7,365 nucleotides of DNA from assembly GCA_031552355.1 (NCBI GenBank), contig JAVBMO010000015.1, forward strand, positions 1-7,365, in the 5' to 3' direction. The translations under genes were made by a program, and so were the position numbers. Numbering within the stretch: position 1 is the first letter of the stretch; each line of letters opens with the position of its first letter. Below the pieces are notes generated by a model that was given only the letters and a program-made list of their open reading frames with translations, had not been told where the DNA came from and did not search any database. This stretch comes from JAVBMO01 sp031552355. GTDB lineage: Bacteria > Bacteroidota > Bacteroidia > Bacteroidales > P3. Shown in pieces: positions 1-4,960 of this stretch.

Positions 1-393
1 CGTCCAGACCAATTGATATTGTTTGTCTAAAAACACTTGAATGGACTTTCCTGTAGCCATTAAGCTATTGTCTTTAGTAGAACGAATTTCATATTCAAAA
101 ACGATTTTGGCGGCATCGGTATTTATGTAAAAAACATCAACCCGAACTTTGTCGCCATAAATCAATGGGCGTTTGTAGCTGAATTGCAAATCCACCAAAG
201 GGGCATAAAATCCATTGTCGAAAATGGTTAAATAGCCTAATCCGTATTTTGCGCCAAAAGCTTCGCGAGCATCTTCGAAATAAAGGGCGTATGAGCCATG
301 CCAAACGATATTCATCGAATCAACTTCGCTGAAACGTATTTCTATTTCTTTGGACGCAGCAAGTTTTGTCCGTTTTTCTTTTATCTTACTCAT
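1..393 (-). CDS. Acyl-CoA/acyl-ACP thioesterase, 4HBT hotdog family (3' end cut by window edge)
   Basis: The reading frame opens with ATG at 393-391 and stays open for 131 codons to the window edge, so the C-terminus (probably only some ten residues) is missing. The protein has the YbgC/4-hydroxybenzoyl-CoA thioesterase signature: an N-terminal segment around residues 21-50 reads SEVDSMNIVWHGSYALYFED, with Asp25 at the position of the family's catalytic Asp and His32 following. This family hydrolyses acyl thioesters in the cytoplasm. The EVDSM..VWHG form of the motif resembles thioesterases I associate with flexirubin/aryl-polyene clusters (recognition from memory). The start overlaps the last 8 bases of the dehydratase gene (ATGAGTAA), which suggests translational coupling. 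Likely role: releasing or editing ACP-bound chains made by this cluster. The family call is firm; the substrate is unknown. Confidence 0.88.
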   Translation of the reverse strand, partial: MSKIKEKRTKLAASKEIEIRFSEVDSMNIVWHGSYALYFEDAREAFGAKYGLGYLTIFDNGFYAPLVDLQFSYKRPLIYGDKVRVDVFYINTDAAKIVFEYEIRSTKDNSLMATGKSIQVFLDKQYQLVWT

Positions 394-832
394 TCGTTTG
401 ACTTTCAATATCTGTTATAGAAATTTTCATTTCGCATGAAGCAATTAATTTATCGCCAATTTCTACTTTTGCATTCACTAATGTCAAGGCAAATACCTCA
501 TTTACAACTTCAATGGTGGTCGAAAGCGTTTCGCCTACTTTCGGCAATTCTTCTATAACCAAATTTTTGATAGCGCCTATAAAACCCAATTTTACCGTGT
601 CGGATATAATGTATGTATTGATGTAACCCATACGGGCAGCACATGTTTGCGCAATGTTTTCAATAATTCCCGATTCGGTAAACAGCCCTTCTTCAACAAA
701 AATATTATCATTTGCAATCGTAAAACTTGTGCAGGTAATCGTTTTGTCGAAATGCGTCAATGCACCAATCATAATAAAAGGTGCATGTTGTGGAATAAGG
801 GTTTCTATTTGTATCTCTTTTAAATCTTTCAT
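386..832 (-). CDS. FabZ-like 3-hydroxyacyl-ACP dehydratase (hotdog fold), lipid/polyene-cluster type
   Basis: A 148-residue single hotdog domain, about the length of FabZ. Residues 12-22 (LIPQHAPFIMI) align with the FabZ LPHRYPFLLVD segment, and residues 55-68 (GIIENIAQTCAARM) align with the FabZ helix carrying the catalytic acid, with Glu58 in the right place. The expected action is dehydration of a 3-hydroxyacyl-ACP to an enoyl-ACP, giving double bonds in a growing chain. The residue aligned by eye with the FabZ catalytic His is Gln15, with His16 next to it, so this is a divergent subfamily; homologues of aryl-polyene clusters (ApeP/ApeI type) are the nearest match I can suggest. There is no signal peptide. 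The ATG at 832 follows an A-rich leader that contains a half copy of the CACAAAG-type repeat. It overlaps the downstream thioesterase gene by 8 bp. Confidence 0.85.
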   Translation of the reverse strand: MKDLKEIQIETLIPQHAPFIMIGALTHFDKTITCTSFTIANDNIFVEEGLFTESGIIENIAQTCAARMGYINTYIISDTVKLGFIGAIKNLVIEELPKVGETLSTTIEVVNEVFALTLVNAKVEIGDKLIASCEMKISITDIESQTNE

Positions 833-838
833 TTTACT

Positions 839-866
839 ATTTTACCACGAAATAACACTAATTAAC
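839..866 (-). repeat. Half copy of the CACAAAG/CTTTGTG-type intergenic repeat
   Basis: On the plus strand this reads TTTTACCACGAAATAACACT followed by AATTAA. It matches the left ends of the copies at 4231-4273 and 4884-4960 (TTTTTACCAC.AAGTA.CACTAA). It sits 6 bases upstream of the dehydratase ATG, in the same orientation relative to the start codon as the other copies. The right half (CTTTGTG block) is missing here. Confidence 0.6.
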
Positions 867-920
867 TGTTTAAATTTATAAATAACATCAATCATTGCCG
901 TTGCTTTTAAGCAATGGGCT

Positions 921-954
921 AAAATATAAAACCAAATAAACAACTTTAGCCAAA
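921..954 (-). promoter_or_regulatory. Weak Bacteroidetes-type promoter candidate for the dehydratase/thioesterase pair
   Basis: In the minus-strand sense there is a TTTG (complement of 951-954), then 22 bases, then TATATTTT (complement of 921-928). The Bacteroidetes sigma consensus is TTTG at -33 and TAnnTTTG at -7 with a spacer near 19-21. One base of the -7 box is off and the spacer is slightly long. It lies inside the REPIN-like element, about 90 bases before the dehydratase ATG. Offered only because these two genes probably need their own promoter if the hairpin at 1011-1030 terminates. Confidence 0.2.
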
Positions 955-1002
955 CATTTTCACTTTTAAAATTAGGCTAAAGCCCAAAATGTTGTTCACA
1001 AC

Positions 1003-1030
1003 TCAAAAATCCGTCAGCTAAAGCAGACGG
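1003..1030 (-). terminator. Terminator-like hairpin downstream of the hydrolase gene (also the right REP unit)
   Basis: Read on the minus strand, the stem CCGTCTGCT / AGCTGACGG (one T-T mismatch, TT loop) is followed immediately by ATTTTTG. A GC-rich stem followed by a short U-run is the intrinsic terminator pattern. It lies about 107 bases after the hydrolase stop codon. REP hairpins are known to act as terminators or mRNA stabilisers elsewhere; the function here is inferred. Confidence 0.45.
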
Positions 1031-1057
1031 CAATAATTTTTAAACTACTTCTATGGT

Positions 1058-1113
1058 TTTTCTCTAAGTATCATTAATTTTATTTTTCTCTTTGTGTTCC
1101 TTTGTGGTTATTA
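1058..1113 (-). repeat. CACAAAG/CTTTGTG-type intergenic repeat, near-complete copy
   Basis: The plus strand holds AAGTATCATTAATTTTA followed by CTCTTTGTGTTCCTTTGTGG. This matches the copy at 4231-4273 (AAGTATCACTAAATTTTCTT then TGTG) and the double CTTTGTG block of the copy at 4884-4960. Its left ACCAC end is degenerate. It lies 24 bases downstream of the hydrolase stop codon and, together with the half copy at 839-866, brackets the REPIN-like element. Confidence 0.6.
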
Positions 1114-1136
1114 ATGTTTTCGCAAAGTCGTTTTAT

Positions 1137-2195
1137 TTATTGAATACTGTCAATTAATTGGCCTATTTTATCTAAGGCTTCATTGGGCAACTCTTCCAAT
1201 GTTCCGATGTGGCTTGTTTGGGTTGTCCAAAAAACTTTTGGTTCCGGCGCATTTGTATAAAGCCTGTAGCCATGATAAAACATTACCGTTCTGTCTATTT
1301 CGCTATGAATAATCAATTTGGGAATTTTTATTTTCTTAATATCTTCTTCTGCAATATAATCGCGGTTGAAGGCAGCCGCATTTTTGCTCATGATATTACG
1401 TACGGATTTTACCGGTACATAGTCTCTGGCAAGGTTTTCAGCCGAACTTAAACTACCGTCAAGAATCAGTGCATCAATATCTTTCTGTCTGTCCGATGTA
1501 AGTTTGGTAGCCATTTGCCCACCCAAAGACATTCCATACACAATTACTTTCAATGAATTTTTCCGATTTTGCGAAAGAAAATGGGCAAAAGCAGCTTCAG
1601 TATCTTTTATAACCCCTTTATATTCAGGGGTTCCATTAGATTTCCCATATCCTCGCCAATCGACCACATAAACATTATAATTTCCTGATAACAAAGCTTT
1701 TATTGCATTTTTATAGGTTGAAACATTCCCCCCGTTACCATGCACCAAAAATATATCAGCTTTGGGATTTTTACAGCGGAAAGAATAGGTATAAATTTTA
1801 ACTGTGTCTTCCATTTTAATGGAATATTCGTTAAAAACAAGATCACTCATGTCTTCAAATACAGGGCTGGGCTTATAAAATATTTTCGTTTCGTTAAACA
1901 TAGATTTCCCAACAGATGACGAAGCCTCTTTTGCCGCTTGTTTAAATGCGTATTCGAAATATGCGGCAAGGTCGTTTGAAGGTGGAATAGCAGGTTCGGT
2001 AGCCGTTCCCAAAGGGGATACAATCTCATCGACAGTACTTTTTATCACCGAAAAAAGATATTTTCCCAAATTAGACTGTGTATCGTCAAGCGTATCTAAT
2101 TTTATATCAGACACTTTAACTGTATCTTGCGCCGATGCGGAAAGATTACAGAAAAGAATCATGCACAGAATAATATAGAAATAACTACGTTTCAT
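1137..2195 (-). CDS. Secreted alpha/beta hydrolase (BEM46/ABHD13-like, serine hydrolase)
   Basis: A 352-residue protein. Residues 1-23 form a signal peptide (basic start, hydrophobic core, likely cleavage after SASAQ), so it should act in the periplasm or outer envelope. Residues 24-120 are a low-homology linker with helical segments. The hydrolase core follows: VHGNGG at 151-156 (oxyanion loop), VDWRGYGKSNG at 178-188, the nucleophile elbow GMSLGG at 221-226 with Ser223, Asp301 in HSEIDR, and His329 in TSHIG. The Ser-Asp-His triad is complete. The family includes esterases, thioesterases and lipases; substrate cannot be read from sequence. The gene is 59 bp downstream of the radical SAM gene on the same strand. 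In this setting an acyl-ester or lipid-processing role is plausible but unproven. A lipoprotein reading was considered and dropped because the Cys16 context (LFC) is a poor lipobox. Confidence 0.85.
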   Translation of the reverse strand: MKRSYFYIILCMILFCNLSASAQDTVKVSDIKLDTLDDTQSNLGKYLFSVIKSTVDEIVSPLGTATEPAIPPSNDLAAYFEYAFKQAAKEASSSVGKSMFNETKIFYKPSPVFEDMSDLVFNEYSIKMEDTVKIYTYSFRCKNPKADIFLVHGNGGNVSTYKNAIKALLSGNYNVYVVDWRGYGKSNGTPEYKGVIKDTEAAFAHFLSQNRKNSLKVIVYGMSLGGQMATKLTSDRQKDIDALILDGSLSSAENLARDYVPVKSVRNIMSKNAAAFNRDYIAEEDIKKIKIPKLIIHSEIDRTVMFYHGYRLYTNAPEPKVFWTTQTSHIGTLEELPNEALDKIGQLIDSIQ

Positions 2196-2200
2196 TTTTT

Positions 2201-2230
2201 ATTTTATTACCACCCTGATTTTCTTTGTCG
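2201..2230 (-). repeat. Degenerate remnant of the CACAAAG-type leader repeat
   Basis: In the minus-strand sense, GACAAAGAAAATCAG followed by GGTGGTAATAAAA matches the copy at 4231-4273 (CACAAAGAAAATTTAG ... TGTGGTAAAAA), apparently with an internal deletion of about a dozen bases. As at other copies, the GGTAA end faces the start codon of the next gene, the hydrolase, about 11 bases away. Similarity is short, so the call is tentative. Confidence 0.35.
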
Positions 2231-2254
2231 TTTTCAATTCTCAACTTTCAATTT

Positions 2255-3610
2255 TTAATTAAATCTCAAGTATTCCCACAAGGGTCCTCTTCTTTTTTTA
2301 GCACGAAAGCGTTCTATTAGCGGCGACTGTTCTTCGTTCGGAAAAATCCATTTTTGTCCGGTAGCAGCTGCACGAGCTTCTAATGTATTGATATCAATAT
2401 CTTTTGACACATAATACATTGGATTAATCAATTCCGAACTATCTTTGATAATTCCTTCCTGTAAAGCGATTTCGCAAAGTTTTGTATTTGGATAAATACG
2501 CATTCCTACATAAGGAAAAATGACCGTTGAACCTAATTCTTTCGAACGTTCAAAGGTTTCGTTCAATGTGTTTTCGGTTTCGCCGTATCCGCCTAAAATC
2601 AAGAAATGAGCATAAAAAATGCCTAATTTTTCGCAATTTCGGCTGTGTTCCAAAATATCCTGATAACTAAAATTTTTATGATAATTTTCCAATTGCTTAT
2701 CAGAAAAAGAATCCGTTCCAAATTCAATATGCGTAAGTCCCGATTGTTGATATAGTTCCAAATCTTGGTAAGTCATATTGTGCGGCGAAAAATAAGCGCC
2801 CCAGCGGACTTTTACCTTACTTTCGATAAGCCGGTTGGCTAATTCCCTATTATATTCTTTGTCAATATTAAAGATGGAATCGGTAAAAAACAAATAGCTG
2901 ATCCCTTTGCTGTGGTAAAGCTCTTCTATATTGGCAACAACAGTTTTTGCATCCAATGTGCGGACTTTTCGACCATCAATAATAGGATAACTGCAATAGA
3001 TACATTTACAAGGGCATCCGCGTTTGGTTTGAATGTTCAGCATGCCACTTTTTTCCCAATAAAAAGCGGCCATCGTATCATCCACATGCAGCATGGGCGC
3101 CGAAATATATGCTTTTCGTTCGTTGATAACGATTTTTCCTATTTCGTTGCGATAGACCAATCCTTCTATTTCAGTAGGATTGGCATTTGAATCAAGAGCA
3201 AGGATAAGCTGTTTGAGGGTTTCTTCACCTTCGCCATGAATGGCATAATCGGGATGTAATTCTTCGAAAACCAATTCAGGAAAAACGGAAAAGCCGGGTC
3301 CACCAATAACAACGGGAACTTTAACATTTTCTCGCGCCACCGACATCACTTTTTTGTAATGGGCAATAAAATTGTTTTTATCAAAAATATTGGTATCGTC
3401 GATATTACGAAGCGAAATGCCTACAAAATCGAAATGGTGTGAACGAAGGAACACGCCAAAATCATCGTAAGAAGCCAAATTGAAATCGAATAAATGAATT
3501 TCTGCTTCAGGCAAATGATTGCTCAAGTACGTATGCAAATACGACATGCCTATCGGATAAACCGGATAAGGAATCTGATAATTATTTGCTGATACTAAAG
3601 CTATTTTCAT
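2255..3610 (-). CDS. B12-binding domain radical SAM protein, lipid-biosynthesis type
   Basis: A 451-residue protein of the usual two-part build. Residues 1-140 form a cobalamin-binding Rossmann domain: VYPIGMSYL at 17-25, DFVGISLRN at 61-69, GGPGFSVFPE at 103-112, GEGEE at 126-130. I see no DxHxxG motif, so cobalamin would not be bound through that histidine. The radical SAM barrel starts near residue 190, with the 4Fe-4S motif RGCPCKCIYC at 197-206: Cys199, Cys203 and Cys206 give CX3CX2C, and Cys201 is extra. There follow FFTDSIFN at 241-248 and EFGTDSFSD at 296-304. Such enzymes use S-adenosylmethionine for radical methylation, cyclisation or rearrangement. From memory, related enzymes sit next to ketosynthase/ACP genes in proposed ladderane and other lipid clusters. 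No signal peptide, so cytoplasmic. The specific reaction is unknown. Confidence 0.87.
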   Translation of the reverse strand: MKIALVSANNYQIPYPVYPIGMSYLHTYLSNHLPEAEIHLFDFNLASYDDFGVFLRSHHFDFVGISLRNIDDTNIFDKNNFIAHYKKVMSVARENVKVPVVIGGPGFSVFPELVFEELHPDYAIHGEGEETLKQLILALDSNANPTEIEGLVYRNEIGKIVINERKAYISAPMLHVDDTMAAFYWEKSGMLNIQTKRGCPCKCIYCSYPIIDGRKVRTLDAKTVVANIEELYHSKGISYLFFTDSIFNIDKEYNRELANRLIESKVKVRWGAYFSPHNMTYQDLELYQQSGLTHIEFGTDSFSDKQLENYHKNFSYQDILEHSRNCEKLGIFYAHFLILGGYGETENTLNETFERSKELGSTVIFPYVGMRIYPNTKLCEIALQEGIIKDSSELINPMYYVSKDIDINTLEARAAATGQKWIFPNEEQSPLIERFRAKKRRGPLWEYLRFN

Positions 3611-3659
3611 TGGCTATTCTTAGATATAGGTTTAAAATTCATCCTTTTACAAGTATTTT

Positions 3660-4214
3660 TCAATATTCATATCTATAATACTCCGAATCTCGTTTTTGCA
3701 GGTCTATTTTTTTTGCAATAAATTTCCCCGTTTTTTCTCCAATATTTTCTATAGCATCACCACATAAATTAGTAAATGAGCCAAATGACCCAGCAGCACC
3801 ATACACAGAAAATTGTGCTAATATATTTATCGAATTTATCTCTGTTACAAGAATTTCTGCATCTGTATCACAATCATCATCAATTTTGATTACTTTTACA
3901 ATCAATTGGTATTTTACATTTTGCGACTCCCTTCTTACTCTACAACCATTTGACAGTTCGCCATTTATAGCTGCTATAAACTTTGTAATCATCGCCTCTT
4001 TATACTTCGCTTCCCAATCTTTATTTTTTGCATTTTCTTGTGCAAAATAATCTTCCGCTAACTTTTTTTCAAATTTTGCCTCAGAATAATCAAATATGAC
4101 ATTTAATTCTTTTTCGTTTTTCAAGAAATCCAAAGAAATTTTCTTTGATTTTTGGGCATGAACACTTGTTATACAAAGCATTAAAACGAATACTAAAAAA
4201 AGTGTTTTTTTCAT
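3660..4214 (-). CDS. Secreted protein of unknown function, paralogue A (tandem copy)
   Basis: I do not recognise the family. The chosen start is the ATG at 4214, giving MKKTLF, because it begins a standard signal peptide (residues 1-20, cleavage after VHA-Q); the frame could extend upstream to about 4250, but that would put a polar stretch before the signal. The mature part begins with KKISLDFLKNEKELNVIFDY, which is almost identical to the upstream paralogue. It then has a charged helical stretch (about 46-85), beta-rich segments around KYQLIVKV (101-108) and EILVTEINSINILAQF (120-135), and a C-terminal NIGEKTGKFIAKKI (157-170). A 14-residue charged and aromatic tail (DLQKRDSEYYRYEY) is absent from the paralogue. 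Length is 184 residues. The beta-strand pattern recalls small envelope domains, but no function is claimed. It lies 49 bp upstream of the radical SAM gene. Confidence 0.75.
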   Translation of the reverse strand: MKKTLFLVFVLMLCITSVHAQKSKKISLDFLKNEKELNVIFDYSEAKFEKKLAEDYFAQENAKNKDWEAKYKEAMITKFIAAINGELSNGCRVRRESQNVKYQLIVKVIKIDDDCDTDAEILVTEINSINILAQFSVYGAAGSFGSFTNLCGDAIENIGEKTGKFIAKKIDLQKRDSEYYRYEY

Positions 4215-4230
4215 AGTTGTTTTATTTATC

Positions 4231-4273
4231 TTTTTACCACAAAGTATCACTAAATTTTCTTTGTGTAGTAGTT
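4231..4273 (-). repeat. CACAAAG/CTTTGTG-type intergenic repeat upstream of paralogue A
   Basis: The plus strand reads TTTTTACCACAAAGTATCAC then TAAATTTTCTTTGTGTAGTA. ACCACAAAG and CTTTGTGTAGT are imperfect inverted arms around an AT-rich centre, so the RNA could fold into a hairpin. In the gene-sense orientation the GTGGTAAAAA end faces the paralogue A start codon 16 bases away, the same arrangement as for the dehydratase and paralogue B. Confidence 0.65.
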
Positions 4274-4285
4274 ATGTCTTTTAAT

Positions 4286-4873
4286 CTATTTTATTTTTTT
4301 CACTATGAATTTCCCTAAATCTTTACCTATATTTTCATATACAGTTTCAATGCGACCTAAAGTATTTGAAAATGGTTTGCCTGTTGTTTTTTTCATCTGC
4401 ACATTAGCCAATACATTTGTAGAATTTAATGATGTAACAGACACTTCTACACTCATATTTGGATCATCTGAAAAAGGACCTGCATTTTTACCTGTTACTA
4501 TTTCATTTACCTTAATAACAATCTGATAATTAGCAGATGGAAATACTCCTACCCTTAACATAAATCCCTCATCAAAAAGAACAATATTGAAATCTTTTAT
4601 AAATTTTGAATGAAGACAACCCGCTTTAATACTATCTTTTAAATTTACCCAATCCTTTTTCCATTGCTCACCTTCCATGATAACTTGTCTTTCTACATAT
4701 TTATCTTCATCAATGCCATCCTCAAATTTGAATATTACATTCGAATAATCAAATACAACGTTAAGTTCTTTTTCATTTTTAAGAAAATCCAAAGAACCCT
4801 TTTTAAGTTTTTGCGCATAACCAGCTACCGTACAAAACACTAAAACAAACATCAAAAAAAGTATTTTTCTCAT
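4286..4873 (-). CDS. Secreted protein of unknown function, paralogue B (tandem copy)
   Basis: A 195-residue protein with a signal peptide at residues 1-20 (MRKILFLMFVLVFCTVAGYA, cleavage before Gln21). The mature N-terminus KKGSLDFLKNEKELNVVFDY (24-43) is nearly the same as in paralogue A. The middle diverges: charged, helical residues 50-95, then beta-rich NYQIVIKVNEI (115-125) and SVEVSVTSLNSTNVLANVQM (141-160). The C-terminus NIGKDLGKFIVKKIK (181-195) matches the other copy again. Conservation at both ends with a diverged middle points to an old tandem duplication. The ATG at 4873 has an A-rich leader and a CACAAAG repeat just upstream. It is 86 bp downstream of the acyltransferase stop. 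The family is not recognised; its position suggests an envelope role linked to the lipid product, which is inference only. Confidence 0.78.
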   Translation of the reverse strand: MRKILFLMFVLVFCTVAGYAQKLKKGSLDFLKNEKELNVVFDYSNVIFKFEDGIDEDKYVERQVIMEGEQWKKDWVNLKDSIKAGCLHSKFIKDFNIVLFDEGFMLRVGVFPSANYQIVIKVNEIVTGKNAGPFSDDPNMSVEVSVTSLNSTNVLANVQMKKTTGKPFSNTLGRIETVYENIGKDLGKFIVKKIK

Positions 4874-4883
4874 AATTGTTTAT

Positions 4884-4960
4884 TTTTTACCATGAAGTAA
4901 CTCTACATTTTTATTTCCTTTGTGTCTCTTTGTGAATATCCTTTGAGCGCCTTTGTGGTT
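4884..4960 (-). repeat. CACAAAG/CTTTGTG-type intergenic repeat, longest copy, filling the acyltransferase-paralogue B gap
   Basis: On the plus strand, TTTTTTACCATGAAGTAACT leads into an AT-rich centre and then three spaced CTTTG blocks: CCTTTGTGTCTCTTTGTG and CCTTTGAGCGCCTTTGTGG. It fills the whole gap: one end adjoins the paralogue B leader, 10 bases from its ATG, and the other merges with the acyltransferase stop codon (minus strand TAAACCACAAAGG). Repeats of this CACAAAG-rich type are, from memory, widely scattered between genes in Bacteroidetes; no transposase is linked to them here. Confidence 0.7.

Larger units (their letters stand above)
894..1035. repeat. REPIN-like element: two inverted REP hairpins with inner GGCTAAA inverted repeats
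   Basis: The outer ends are ATTGCCG at 894-900 and CGGCAATA at 1028-1035, in inverted orientation. Each end carries a hairpin of the same build: a 9-position stem with a 2-base loop, at 898-917 (one G-T pair) and at 1011-1030 (one A-A mismatch). Inside, GGCTAAA at 917-923, its inverse TTTAGCC at 945-951, and GGCTAAA again at 975-981 within GGCTAAAGCCC give further pairing options. Paired inverted REP hairpins are the REPIN layout, usually mobilised in trans by a RAYT (REP-associated tyrosine transposase), which is not present in this window. The structure is seen directly; mobility is inferred. Confidence 0.65.
833..1136. other. 304-bp non-coding gap made almost entirely of repeats
   Basis: No credible gene lies between the hydrolase stop and the dehydratase start. 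From left to right the gap holds a left-half copy of the CACAAAG-type repeat (about 839-866), an AT-rich spacer, a REPIN-like structure (about 894-1035), and a second, more complete copy of the CACAAAG-type repeat (about 1058-1113). A terminator-like hairpin for minus-strand transcription lies at about 1003-1030 and a weak promoter-like pair at 921-954. This is the only large break in the otherwise close-packed gene series, and it separates the dehydratase/thioesterase pair from the other genes. Confidence 0.8.

Noticed and set aside
839..1113. CRISPR-like array in the repeat-rich gap
   Set aside because: The repeats are inverted hairpins and imperfect copies of two different elements, without regular direct repeats and unique spacers, and there are no cas genes.
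2145..2150. Lipoprotein signal in the hydrolase (Cys16)
   Set aside because: The residues before the Cys (ILF) do not fit the lipobox, and a normal cleavage site (SASAQ) follows.
2912..3190. Plus-strand open frame opposite the radical SAM gene
   Set aside because: Antisense to the B12/radical SAM coding sequence, with no leader or recognisable domain.
4215..4250. Upstream start adding 12 residues to secreted paralogue A
   Set aside because: It would place a polar stretch before the signal peptide and would run into the repeat element; the sister gene starts at the equivalent MRK position.
4215..4285. Promoter in the ATACTTTGTGG segment upstream of paralogue A
   Set aside because: It resembles the Bacteroidetes -7 box TAnnTTTG but is one base short, and no TTTG -33 box sits at the right distance; it is better explained as part of the repeat.
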